Of a DNA stretch of 46,023 bases, positions 25,093-33,046 are shown piece by piece. The DNA comes from Bacteroidales bacterium (GTDB lineage: Bacteria > Bacteroidota > Bacteroidia > Bacteroidales > UBA932): positions 1-46,023 of the forward strand of contig JAFPGC010000014.1 in NCBI GenBank assembly GCA_017423025.1. Reading direction: 5' to 3'. Position 1 is the stretch's first letter; every line of letters starts with the position of its first letter. The translations under genes were made by a program, and so were the position numbers. A model generated the notes under the pieces. That model made no database searches. It was not told the DNA's origin and saw only the letters and a list, made by a program, of their open reading frames with translations.

Positions 25093-25108
25093 TATATTTG
25101 CAAATATA
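25093..25108 (+). promoter_or_regulatory. hipBA promoter -7 box inside a 16-bp palindrome (probable HipB operator)
   Basis: TATATTTGCAAATATA is a perfect palindrome, and its left half, TATATTTG, is the -7 box. It lies 10-25 nt before the hipB ATG. HipB-type repressors bind palindromes in their own promoter, so this is the likely autoregulatory site. No -33 TTG is at the standard distance. Confidence 0.65.
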
Positions 25109-25117
25109 TTTAATGTT

Positions 25118-25435
25118 ATGACAAAGGCTACGTTTTCAAACAAACTCCCCAGGCAACTGGCTAGGGATATGGCACTGACAGGGGAACAGATCCGCCTGGC
25201 AAGGCTTAGGCGCAACCTGTCCATGGAGCAGGTTGCAGAGCGGGCACAGTGCTCCATTCCCACCCTCACAAAGGTAGAAAAGGGCATAGCTACCGTAGCC
25301 ATAGGTACATATCTTCGTGTGTTGTATGTTCTTGGCCTCAACCAGGATATCCTCCTCCTTGCCAAAGAAGACCCCCTGGGCCGCTCAATACAGGATATTA
25401 ACCTTCCTCATCGCGAACGTGCGACCAAGAAATGA
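25118..25435 (+). CDS. hipB: HipB-like XRE-family antitoxin/repressor
   Basis: A 105-aa protein with a helix-turn-helix of the XRE type over about 22-77 (GEQIRLARLRRNLSMEQVAE, CSIPTLTKVEKG). It should bind DNA as a dimer, repress its own operon and neutralise HipA. The stop overlaps the hipA ATG by ATGA, so expression is coupled. The N-terminal 20 residues are basic. Confidence 0.88.
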   Translation: MTKATFSNKLPRQLARDMALTGEQIRLARLRRNLSMEQVAERAQCSIPTLTKVEKGIATVAIGTYLRVLYVLGLNQDILLLAKEDPLGRSIQDINLPHRERATKK

Positions 25436-26694
25436 ACGCCATGAAGCAATTATTGGTATATGCCGATTTTCATTTCCTTCCAGCTTCACAAAAGCTGGGG
25501 GCGCTGAACCATGACCGTGTGCGCGGAAATGAAGTCTTTTCTTTCAGCTATGACCAGACCTGGCTGAACAAATATGGCAACATACGTCTGGGAGAAGATC
25601 TGAACACCTTCCCCGGTCTTCAGTATGCGCCATCAGACTCCATTTTCGGGTGTTTTGCGGATTCCCTTCCAGACCGCTGGGGCCGCACTCTGGCAGAAAA
25701 GCGTGAAGAAATAGAGGCGATACGAAATAATCGGCCAGTAAAAAAACTCAGTTCCCTGGATTATCTGTTGTCCGTAGATGACTTGATGAGGATGGGGGGA
25801 TTCCGTTTCAAAACGGAGGAAGACGCACCATTTCTTAATGACTGCGGGACCATGCGTATTCCACCAATTGCTTCCTTAAGGGAATTGGCGGCGGCGGCCG
25901 ATGCTATCGAGAGGAGCGAGGAGTTAGGAGAACTGCCAGAAGAGAAGTGGCTTTATCAGTTGTTGAATCCCGGCACATCACTTGGCGGCGCCAGACCAAA
26001 GGCCAATGTCATGGAGAAAGATAACAGTTTATGGATAGCGAAGTTCCCTTCACGGGAAGACCGTCACGATGTATCCTTATGGGAGTTATTCTGCAATCAG
26101 TTGGCCAAATCCTGTCACGTGGATGTTGCCGATGCCACAGTTATGGACAGTGGAAAGCGTTATCACATTTTCCTGACCAAACGATTTGACAGGACTTCGG
26201 AGGGGAAACGTGTCCATTTTTCGTCTGCGATGAATCTGCTGGGCTTCAAGGACGGAGATGGACGCAATAACGGCAAGGGATACCTTGATATTGCAGATTT
26301 AATTATACAGCATTGTCCGGATACAGACAAACAATTGGAACAATTGTACAGAAGAATTGCATTCAATATTTGCGTAGGGAACGCGGATGATCATTTCCGG
26401 AACCACGGTTTCTTGCTTTCATCCAAAGGCTGGGTCCTGTCTCCGGCATACGACATTAATCCCAGCCTAAGCACAGATCAATGCCTGATGATTACAGAAA
26501 ACACAAATGAGGCAAGCTTATCGGCTCTTTCGGAGGCTCACGATTCCTATTATCTCCCCAAAGACCGAGCCCTTGCAATCATTGATGAGGTCCGTAACGG
26601 CATTTCCCGCTGGCCTTCCCTGGCGAAACAGTTGCACATGACGGAAACAGAAGTCAAAGTCTTTGAAGGCCGGCTCAATCTGTTTAAAGCATAA
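25432..26694 (+). CDS. hipA: HipA-family serine/threonine kinase toxin
   Basis: A 420-aa protein (E. coli HipA has 440). N-terminal HipA-coupling region (about 5-100: VRGNEVFSFSYDQTWL, SIFGCFADSLPDRWG), the glycine-rich GTSLGGARPKA (181-191), the catalytic loop GNADDHFRN (316-324) and the metal-binding Asp in AYDINPS (D341). All key residues appear intact, so an active kinase is expected. In known cases the target is glutamyl-tRNA synthetase or another translation factor; the target here is unknown. ATG 25432 overlaps hipB; a second ATG lies 9 nt in. Confidence 0.9.
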   Translation: MNAMKQLLVYADFHFLPASQKLGALNHDRVRGNEVFSFSYDQTWLNKYGNIRLGEDLNTFPGLQYAPSDSIFGCFADSLPDRWGRTLAEKREEIEAIRNNRPVKKLSSLDYLLSVDDLMRMGGFRFKTEEDAPFLNDCGTMRIPPIASLRELAAAADAIERSEELGELPEEKWLYQLLNPGTSLGGARPKANVMEKDNSLWIAKFPSREDRHDVSLWELFCNQLAKSCHVDVADATVMDSGKRYHIFLTKRFDRTSEGKRVHFSSAMNLLGFKDGDGRNNGKGYLDIADLIIQHCPDTDKQLEQLYRRIAFNICVGNADDHFRNHGFLLSSKGWVLSPAYDINPSLSTDQCLMITENTNEASLSALSEAHDSYYLPKDRALAIIDEVRNGISRWPSLAKQLHMTETEVKVFEGRLNLFKA

Positions 26695-26758
26695 ACTGCG
26701 CTTAAGAGCGACGGCATTCCCCTCATTTGGGGTCAAATAGCAACATTATTGAGTTCTT

Positions 26759-26801
26759 AATTATTTAATTTTGAATAATTGAGTTTTAAATATTACCTTT
26801 G
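26759..26801 (+). promoter_or_regulatory. Promoter and AT-rich inverted repeat before the second ATPase gene
   Basis: The -33 TTG is at 26771-26773 and the -7 TACCTTTG at 26794-26801 (20-bp spacing). The -33 lies inside an inverted repeat AATTATT (26759-26765) / AATAATT (26774-26780), a possible operator. The octamer ATTGAGTT also occurs twice, at 26748 and 26778. Confidence 0.6.
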
Positions 26802-26817
26802 CCCCAAACTATAGTTT

Positions 26818-27951
26818 ATGCTACAACCGAATCCATTCATAATTACTGCCGACTACTACGGAGCCAGATATTTCTGTGACAGACAAGCAGAAACCGAAAC
26901 CCTTGAGGGTAATATCGCCAATGGAAGAAATACGGTGCTTATTTCTTCGCGACGGATGGGTAAGTCCGGCCTTATCGCCCATGTCTTTAACAGAGATTTC
27001 GTGCAAAGTAATTTTAAAACTTTTTCGATAGATCTGTATCCAACTTCTTCTCTTTCGGAAATGATTCTGTTGCTGGCAAAGGAGATAACAGGGCAACTAA
27101 AAAACCGGGAAGAAAGAATCTGGGAATCATTCCTGGGAATTGTAAAGTCCCTCAGGCCAGGTTTCAAAGTTGATTCAGTAACAGGCCAGTTTGTGTTTGA
27201 TCTCTCATTGGGAGAAATTGTACGTCCCGCAGACTCTCTCAGGGAGATATTCCAGTACCTTGAAAGTAGTGATATCCCTTGTGTTGTTGCTATGGATGAA
27301 TTTCAGCAGATAGCCGAGTACCCGGATAATAATGTGCTGGAACTACTCAGAAGTCATGTCCAAAAATGCAAGCACACCTGGTTTATTTTTGCCGGCAGTG
27401 ACCGGCGTATGATGGAAAAGCTTTTCAACAATCCATCTGAACCGTTCTACATGAGTTGTTCTCCGCTGTATCTGGATGCAATTGATTACGATAAGTATCT
27501 GGCTTTCTCCAAAAAACACTTCGAGGAGGCAGGAAAAAGATTGACAGACGAATGCTTCAAAGGAATTTACGACTTGTTTGAAGGACACACATGGTACGTG
27601 CAACGCTTGATGAACGAATTATATGCGTGGACCAAACCAGGAGAAGTGGCTAATCTGCCGATGATGGAAAATGCTCTCACTTTCGTGATAAAAACATATG
27701 CCCGTACATTTCAGGAGCAGATGAGCACTTATCCCGAAGCACAAAAACAGCTCCTAATAGCTATTGCCAAAGAAGGAAATGCCGAACAGGTTACCTCCGT
27801 GGCCTTTTGTAAAAAGCACTCCATGAAAAGCCCCAGCACGGTACAAAGTGCCCTGCGAGTTCTTCACGACAAAGGAATCATCAGAAAAGAAGGCAATTCC
27901 TATTCTATCACAAACCGATTGCTTGGTATGTGGTTGACGACAGAGTATTGA
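26818..27951 (+). CDS. AAA-type ATPase, 'archaeal ATPase' family
   Basis: A 377-aa protein with Walker A SSRRMGKSG (43-51) and Walker B VAMDEFQQ (D160, E161), followed by a sensor-like FIFAGSDRRMM. The C-terminal winged-helix part (MKSPSTVQSALRVLHDKGII) ends NRLLGMWLTTEY. It is of the same general family as the protein at 2184-3338, but here it stands alone with its own promoter. Its codon use is more AT-rich than the surrounding core genes and it has no GGCCGAT motif, which suggests acquisition. The cellular role of these ATPases is mostly unknown. Confidence 0.85.
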   Translation: MLQPNPFIITADYYGARYFCDRQAETETLEGNIANGRNTVLISSRRMGKSGLIAHVFNRDFVQSNFKTFSIDLYPTSSLSEMILLLAKEITGQLKNREERIWESFLGIVKSLRPGFKVDSVTGQFVFDLSLGEIVRPADSLREIFQYLESSDIPCVVAMDEFQQIAEYPDNNVLELLRSHVQKCKHTWFIFAGSDRRMMEKLFNNPSEPFYMSCSPLYLDAIDYDKYLAFSKKHFEEAGKRLTDECFKGIYDLFEGHTWYVQRLMNELYAWTKPGEVANLPMMENALTFVIKTYARTFQEQMSTYPEAQKQLLIAIAKEGNAEQVTSVAFCKKHSMKSPSTVQSALRVLHDKGIIRKEGNSYSITNRLLGMWLTTEY

Positions 27952-27967
27952 TCTGCCCCAATAATCG

Positions 27968-27993
27968 AAAAAGCCAAGCGCCGGCCTGGCTTT
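27968..27993. terminator. Bidirectional terminator between the ATPase gene and tRNA-Arg
   Basis: AAAGCCA (27970-27976) pairs with TGGCTTT (27987-27993) around a GC-rich loop. The A-run on the left gives a U-run for leftward transcripts coming from the tRNA. A shorter T-run serves the rightward ATPase gene. Confidence 0.8.
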
Positions 27994-27998
27994 ATTCG

Positions 27999-28070
27999 TA
28001 GCCCGGAGGGGAATCGAACCTCTATTTAAAGTTTAGGAAACTTCCGTTCTATCCGTTGAACTACCGGGCC
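27999..28070 (-). tRNA. tRNA-Arg (anticodon CCU)
   Basis: 72 nt. Acceptor stem GGCCCGG/CCGGGCT (one G-U), D stem GTTC/GAAC, anticodon stem GAAGT/ACTTT with loop TTCCTAA (CCT at positions 34-36), T loop TTCGATT. The T stem AGAGG/CCCCT has one A-C mismatch. CCA is not encoded. It reads AGG codons. It lies downstream of rpmF and beside the hipBA/ATPase tract. Confidence 0.93.
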
Positions 28071-28091
28071 AAACCGAAATGAAAAAAGCGC

Positions 28092-28274
28092 TTACTCGGC
28101 GCTCTTCTCAATGATCTGACGACCGCGGTAGAAGCCGCACTCAGGGCAAACACGGTGATACATCACAGTGGCGCCGCAGTTGGGGCATACGCTCAGAGTG
28201 GGAACGGGCGCAAAGTCGTGCGTACGTCTCTTGTCTCTTCTCTGCTTGGAGAGTTTGTGTTTCGGATGTGCCAT
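28092..28274 (-). CDS. rpmF: 50S ribosomal protein L32 (bL32)
   Basis: A 60-aa protein: the N-terminal basic HPKHKLSKQRRDKRRTH and a zinc ribbon formed by CPNC and CPEC. It starts at ATG 28274, 20 nt after yceD. The yceD-rpmF pair is conserved across bacteria. tRNA-Arg follows on the same strand. Confidence 0.96.
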   Translation of the reverse strand: MAHPKHKLSKQRRDKRRTHDFAPVPTLSVCPNCGATVMYHRVCPECGFYRGRQIIEKSAE

Positions 28275-28294
28275 TGTTTATAGTTTTTAATTGT

Positions 28295-28768
28295 TTATTT
28301 GCTTTCAAAAAGTCCTTTCAGGGCGGCGAACGGGCTGTTCGCGCTAGCCTCAGCCTCCTCGTCCCCACGCTCCTTGTGACTCAGAAACCGGACGGTGTCG
28401 GGATCGCACTGGCCTTCCTGATGCAATCTCTGCAGGGGCAGTGATAGACAGACGAAGTCGTATACTGCCTGGCTGAGATCCCAATCCACTTCCACCGCAC
28501 TGGGGGTAAGGGTTTCGGAAGGATCTGCCTCCACGGGAATCTGGACGGGGTCCAGGCAACGGTCGCAGGGAACGGTTACCGTTCCTTTCAGATGGAGATC
28601 CGCCTCCACCTTGTTCCGGCCATCTTTGACCACCCGGATTTCCACGTTTACATCGGCGTCCAGGATTTCTGAATTGTCAAACTGTTGAAAGAACTCTAAA
28701 TCTGCTTGAGCGTGAAACTTACGCTCTCCGGCAGCCCAATCGTTCAGCGGTATGATGATACTTTTCAT
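28295..28768 (-). CDS. YceD/DUF177 family protein (23S rRNA accumulation)
   Basis: 157 aa from ATG 28768; a GTG two codons upstream is the only alternative. The family carries a C-x-x-C (here CDRCLDP, about 84-90) and is needed for normal 23S rRNA levels in E. coli and plants. It lies directly upstream of rpmF, the conserved context. A consensus promoter stands 25 nt upstream. Confidence 0.88.
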   Translation of the reverse strand: MKSIIIPLNDWAAGERKFHAQADLEFFQQFDNSEILDADVNVEIRVVKDGRNKVEADLHLKGTVTVPCDRCLDPVQIPVEADPSETLTPSAVEVDWDLSQAVYDFVCLSLPLQRLHQEGQCDPDTVRFLSHKERGDEEAEASANSPFAALKGLFESK

Positions 28769-28793
28769 GGCCACAAAAACAGATTAAGGGGTG

Positions 28794-28823
28794 CAAAGAT
28801 ACAAATAAATTTCGGATTATCAA
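28794..28823 (-). promoter_or_regulatory. yceD-rpmF promoter
   Basis: On the minus strand the -33 TTG (28821-28823) overlaps the stop codon of typA, and the -7 is TATCTTTG (28794-28801), with 19 bp between. This is an exact consensus. Confidence 0.8.
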
Positions 28824-30625
28824 TCTTCATTGGCGGAATTTCTCTTGCGGTCCAGCGGATCCAGCTGAATCTTGCGCATGCGCATGTGATTCGGCGTAAT
28901 CTCCACCAGTTCATCTTCCTGGATGTATTCCAGGGCTTCCTCAAGAGAAAATTTCACGGCCGGAGGCAGCACCACCTTCTCGTCCGAACCAGAGGCACGA
29001 ACGTTGGTGAGCTTCTTGGTCTTGCAGATATTGATATTGAGGTCGCGGTCGCGGGTATGTTCGCCCACTACCTGGCCTCCGTAAATCTCTTCGCCGGGTT
29101 CCACGAAGAAGCGACCGCGGTCCAGCAGCTTGTTCATGGAATAGGCAATGGCTTCGCCGGTCTCCAGGGAAACGAGAGAGCCGTTGGTACGCATCTCGAT
29201 ATCCCCCTTGTAAGGCTGGTAATCCTTGAAGCGGTGGGCCACCACGGCCTCTCCCTGGGTGGCGGTGAGAAGGTTCGAGCGCAAACCCATGAGACCACGG
29301 GTAGGAATCTCGAATTCCAGCAGCGTCCGGTCTCCGCGGGGTTCCATGCGGATGAGGGCGCCCTTGCGGCGGGTGGAGAGTTCGATGGCGGCGCCTACAA
29401 ACTGCTCCGGAACCTCGATGGACAGTTCCTCGATGGGTTCGCAACGCTGGCCGTTTATGGTCTTGTCCAGCACCTTGGGCTGACCCACCTGCAGTTCGAA
29501 GCCCTCGCGGCGCATGGTCTCGATGAGCACGCTCAGGTGCAGCACGCCTCGGCCGTACACCACGAAACTATCGGCATTGATGCCGGGCTTGACGCGCAGG
29601 GCGAGATTCTTCTCCAGCTCTTTCTCCAGGCGCTCCTTGATGTGGCGGGAGGTGACGAACTTGCCGTCCTTGCCGAAGAAAGGCGAATTGTTGATCATGA
29701 AGAGCATGCTCATGGTGGGCTCGTCCACGGCGATGGGCGGCAGGGCCTCGGGATTTTCGAAATCGGCAATGGTGTCTCCGATCTCGAAGCCTTCGATGCC
29801 CACAACAGCGCAGATGTCACCGCACTGGACCTCGTCTACATTGGCTTTGCCCAGACCTTCGAATACCATGAGCTGCTTGATCTTGCTCTTCTCCACAATG
29901 TCGTAACGCTTGCACAGGCTCACGGGCATGCCGGTCTTGAGGGAACCGCGGGTGATGCGGCCCACGGCGATACGGCCCACGTAGGGGCTGTACTCCAGGG
30001 AGGAAACCAGCATCTGGGGCGTTCCTTCTACCATGGCGGGGGCGGGAATCTCTTCCAGAATGGTGTCCAGCAGGGCGGTAATATCATTGGTGGGCTTTTT
30101 CCAGTCCTTGGACATCCAGCCCTGTTTGGCGCTGCCATAGATGGTCTTGAATTCCAGCTGGTCCTCGTTGGCGCCCAGGTTGAACATCAATTCAAACACC
30201 TCTTCCTGTACCTCGTCGGGACGGCAGTTGGGCTTGTCCACCTTGTTGATGACCACAATGGGCTTCTTGCCCATGTCGATGGCCTTGTTCAGCACGAAGC
30301 GGGTCTGCGGCATGCAGCCCTCGAAGGCGTCAACCAGCAGGAGCACGCCATCGGCCATATTGAGCACGCGCTCTACCTCTCCGCCGAAGTCGGAGTGGCC
30401 GGGAGTGTCGATGATATTGATTTTTACGCCTTTATACGTTACCGAAACGTTCTTGGCGAGGATGGTGATACCCCTCTCCCTCTCCAGGTCGTTGTTGTCC
30501 AGGATGAGGTTACCCAGGTCTTCGGGCTTGCGCACCAGGTTGGCCTGGTAGATCATACGGTCCACAAGCGTGGTCTTACCGTGGTCTACGTGGGCAATGA
30601 TGGCGATGTTTCTGATGTCCTGCAT
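28820..30625 (-). CDS. typA: Ribosome-binding GTPase TypA/BipA
   Basis: A 601-aa translational GTPase. G1 is AHVDHGKTT (about 11-19), G3 DTPGHSDFGGEVER, and G4 NKVDKPNCRPDE. Domains with EF-G-like folds follow, then the BipA-specific C-terminus (LLTATQGEAVVAHRF, GEEIYGGQVVGEH). It assists large-subunit assembly and stress adaptation. It is transcribed from its own promoter with a leader of about 30 nt. Confidence 0.96.
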   Translation of the reverse strand: MQDIRNIAIIAHVDHGKTTLVDRMIYQANLVRKPEDLGNLILDNNDLERERGITILAKNVSVTYKGVKINIIDTPGHSDFGGEVERVLNMADGVLLLVDAFEGCMPQTRFVLNKAIDMGKKPIVVINKVDKPNCRPDEVQEEVFELMFNLGANEDQLEFKTIYGSAKQGWMSKDWKKPTNDITALLDTILEEIPAPAMVEGTPQMLVSSLEYSPYVGRIAVGRITRGSLKTGMPVSLCKRYDIVEKSKIKQLMVFEGLGKANVDEVQCGDICAVVGIEGFEIGDTIADFENPEALPPIAVDEPTMSMLFMINNSPFFGKDGKFVTSRHIKERLEKELEKNLALRVKPGINADSFVVYGRGVLHLSVLIETMRREGFELQVGQPKVLDKTINGQRCEPIEELSIEVPEQFVGAAIELSTRRKGALIRMEPRGDRTLLEFEIPTRGLMGLRSNLLTATQGEAVVAHRFKDYQPYKGDIEMRTNGSLVSLETGEAIAYSMNKLLDRGRFFVEPGEEIYGGQVVGEHTRDRDLNINICKTKKLTNVRASGSDEKVVLPPAVKFSLEEALEYIQEDELVEITPNHMRMRKIQLDPLDRKRNSANED

Positions 30626-30658
30626 ATTGCGTCTTTTCTATATCTTCAAAAAATCCTG

Positions 30659-30689
30659 CAAATTTAACTTTTTTTCGCGAAAGAGACAA
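30659..30689 (-). promoter_or_regulatory. typA promoter
   Basis: On the minus strand the -7 is TAAATTTG (30659-30666), with a TTG at 30687-30689 (20-bp spacing). It lies 33 nt before the ATG. Confidence 0.7.
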
Positions 30690-30807
30690 CTTGTGCACCA
30701 GCCGTTTCACACGGAAAAAAACTTTGTCGGGGCTTGCAGGACCTTGGAAGGCCGATACGGGCCGGTGCCTTCGTCCAAAATTCTGTTTTTTCGCAGATTA
30801 TCCGTTT

Positions 30808-30829
30808 AGGCCGATGTTATAATCGGCCT
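30808..30829. repeat. Hairpin made of two inverted GGCCGAT motifs
   Basis: AGGCCGAT (30808-30815) and ATCGGCCT (30822-30829) form a perfect 8-bp stem with a 6-nt loop, GTTATA. It lies in the 296-bp intergenic region between the divergent typA and lipoprotein genes. No T-run follows, so it is not a normal terminator. A third copy of the motif is at 30753-30759. Confidence 0.75.
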
Positions 30830-30896
30830 TCTACGCATGCCGGAGGCCGAAAATGCAGTTAAACGTTTCATTATTCGTTACACGGATAAGTTTTCC

Positions 30897-30904
30897 CAGC
30901 TTTG
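30897..30904 (+). promoter_or_regulatory. Possible -7 box of the metallopeptidase/DUF3575 operon
   Basis: CAGCTTTG is one base from the TAnnTTTG consensus and lies 17 nt before the ATG at 30922. The expected -33 region has only TTCG. Confidence 0.35.
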
Positions 30905-30921
30905 CACAAAAATGATGCGTT

Positions 30922-32490
30922 ATGAAAAGACTGATTCTCTTATGGCCGATCTGCCTGCTGGTAGCATGCAGCCAGTCGGCGTGGCCGGACGACTCCGGCC
31001 GATTCCCCGAAGAGGGGATCCAGCACGGGATGATCCAGCTGGGCGAGAAGCTGGAAGACCCCTACACGGTGGAGAACATGCAGAAGGCCCTGGAAAACGT
31101 TTACGGTACCAAGGCCGACCGCGTAGACATCACCGCTACAGACCATTATGTAAGGTTCCTTCCCAAGGACAATGACCAGTACATGGCCCTTCTGGAAACC
31201 GGTATCTACCTGCTGGACCACCCGATGGACTACAGCATTGTGAGGGAAGGAGACTACTACCAGGACCCCGAGGTGGGGAACGACGCCATCACCTGGCAAT
31301 ACGCCGTGGTGCCCAAGGACTTCCCCTTCCCGGAAGGCATTAAGGTAGAGTACCTGGACGATGTCTACATCTCCGAGCACGCCGCCACCACCAGGGCCGT
31401 TACGGACATTGACTGGGCACTGGTAGAGAAAGAGGCCTACCGTCTCACCGGCAACGAAGAACTGTGGATGGAGCCCACCAAGGCCGAGACGGCCGCCCCC
31501 AGCGGGCGCATCACCATTGAGGATCCCCTGTTCAGCGGAGGCAAGCCCTTCGGCGTAGCCGGGGTGAGGGTGGCAGCCAACATCTTCGTCAAAATAGCCA
31601 CCGCCTATACGGACCGCGACGGCTATTACCAGATGAGCAAGACCTTCTCCGGACAGCCCCGCTACCGCCTGGTCTTCCAGAACGAGAAGGGGTTCAACAT
31701 CGGCTTTAACTTCCTCATTGTTCCGGCTTCCGTGAGCACGCTGGGCAAGGGGGAAGCAGGAGGTATGGACCTGCACGTGACGCAGGACAGCGAAGGTTCC
31801 CTGTTCCGCCGCTGCGTGACAAACAATGCCGCCTACGATTATTATTCCCGCTGCACGGAAGACGACCTGGACATAGCGCCGCCGCCTTCGGACCTCCGCC
31901 TGTGGATTTTCCCGGACATCACCTGTTCCAGCGCCAACATGCTGCATCACGGAGCTTTCATGAACCAGACCCTCATCATGGCGTATCTTAAGGAATACCT
32001 TCCCCTTGTCAAACTGTTCCTGCCGGACATTACCATCGGCACAAAAGAAAAGACCTACGCCCAAATCTACGAGACCGTGATTCACGAGATGGCCCACGCC
32101 AGCCACTATGCCCAGGCCGGAAATGACTTCTGGACCCCCTACATAAACTATATTCTCCTTTCCTTCGTGAAAAACAGCCGGATCGACTACGGCAGCGGAG
32201 ACGAAGAAGGAGCCACATACTGCGAACTGGGAGAAATGTGGGCCTACTTCATGCAGGAAACTCTCAAAAAAGACCGGTACGGCGGCACGGTACGGCAGTT
32301 TGGCAACACCTTCTGGTTCAAACCGGACATCTTTACCTACTTATATGAAAGGGGCATCTCCCGGGGAGAGATTTTCCGGGCACTGAAAGCCGGGGTCGCC
32401 ACCACGGACGACCTGAAGGAAGAACTCATCACCCAGTTGCCCGAGCGTGAAAGCATCATCACCCAAACCTTCCAACATTATGGCAAATAG
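30922..32490 (+). CDS. Predicted zinc metallopeptidase lipoprotein (HExxHxxH), undescribed family
   Basis: A 522-aa protein with lipobox LLVAC (Cys16). The middle (about 195-275) resembles a carboxypeptidase-regulatory-like beta domain (GVAGVRVAANIFVKIATAYT, RDGYYQMSKTF). The C-terminal third has VIHEMAHASHY (H388, E389, H392, H395), a complete HExxHxxH zinc site, followed by the conserved-looking CELGEMWAYFM. I cannot assign a MEROPS family. The last 11 nt overlap the DUF3575 gene, so it belongs to a three-gene envelope operon. Confidence 0.7.
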   Translation: MKRLILLWPICLLVACSQSAWPDDSGRFPEEGIQHGMIQLGEKLEDPYTVENMQKALENVYGTKADRVDITATDHYVRFLPKDNDQYMALLETGIYLLDHPMDYSIVREGDYYQDPEVGNDAITWQYAVVPKDFPFPEGIKVEYLDDVYISEHAATTRAVTDIDWALVEKEAYRLTGNEELWMEPTKAETAAPSGRITIEDPLFSGGKPFGVAGVRVAANIFVKIATAYTDRDGYYQMSKTFSGQPRYRLVFQNEKGFNIGFNFLIVPASVSTLGKGEAGGMDLHVTQDSEGSLFRRCVTNNAAYDYYSRCTEDDLDIAPPPSDLRLWIFPDITCSSANMLHHGAFMNQTLIMAYLKEYLPLVKLFLPDITIGTKEKTYAQIYETVIHEMAHASHYAQAGNDFWTPYINYILLSFVKNSRIDYGSGDEEGATYCELGEMWAYFMQETLKKDRYGGTVRQFGNTFWFKPDIFTYLYERGISRGEIFRALKAGVATTDDLKEELITQLPERESIITQTFQHYGK

Positions 32491-33046
32491 TATCAAACGA
32501 CTGCTGCTGGCCTGGGTTCTTGGCTCCCTGTGCCTCGGCGCACACGCCCAGCGATGGGCCGTCCAGACCAATCTGGTGGACTATGCCAATTTCGGCACCC
32601 TGAACATCGAAGGCGCCGTGGCCTTTGACCAGCACTGGTCGGCCACCGCCGTAGCCAAATTCAATCCCTTCCATTTCAAATACAAAGGCGAGCCCGTATC
32701 GGCCCGGCAGCAGGTACTGGCCGCCGGCGTGCGCTGGTGGCCCTGGCATGTGTATTCCGGCTGGTGGGCCGGTTCCAAGCTCCAGTTCCAGGAATATAAC
32801 CGCGGAGGTTGGGACGAAGTGGACAAATCCACCAACGAAGGCGACCGCTACGGCCTGGGAATAGCCGGAGGTTATTCCTATATGATCAATCCGCACCTCA
32901 ACATAGACATAGGGGTAGGCGTATGGGCCGGCTGGGACCGTTATACCACCTATTCCTGCCCCGTTTGCGGCCTGGTTCTGGACAAGGGAGACAGGGCCTT
33001 CATCCTCCCCAACGACCTCCTGCTGGCCCTGGTCTATGTGTTCTAA
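32480..33046 (+). CDS. DUF3575-type outer-membrane beta-barrel protein
   Basis: 188 aa from ATG 32480; upstream in-frame sequence lies within the previous gene. A signal peptide ends near AHAQ (about 20-24). The mature part shows alternating strands with aromatic girdle residues (WAVQTNLVDYANFG, YGLGIAGGYSYMI, LNIDIGVGVWAGWDRY), matching DUF3575 proteins encoded with Bacteroidales fimbriae. A CPVC pair occurs near 164-167. It overlaps both neighbours by 11 nt. Confidence 0.8.
   Translation: MANSIKRLLLAWVLGSLCLGAHAQRWAVQTNLVDYANFGTLNIEGAVAFDQHWSATAVAKFNPFHFKYKGEPVSARQQVLAAGVRWWPWHVYSGWWAGSKLQFQEYNRGGWDEVDKSTNEGDRYGLGIAGGYSYMINPHLNIDIGVGVWAGWDRYTTYSCPVCGLVLDKGDRAFILPNDLLLALVYVF

Noticed and set aside
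27999-28070. attL/attR duplication of the tRNA-Arg 3' end
   Set aside because: No second copy of the tRNA end was found around 24.9-25.1 kb or elsewhere in the window, and no integrase gene is present.
28706-30667. Plus-strand frame of 653 codons opposite typA and yceD
   Set aside because: Shadow of the conserved typA gene.
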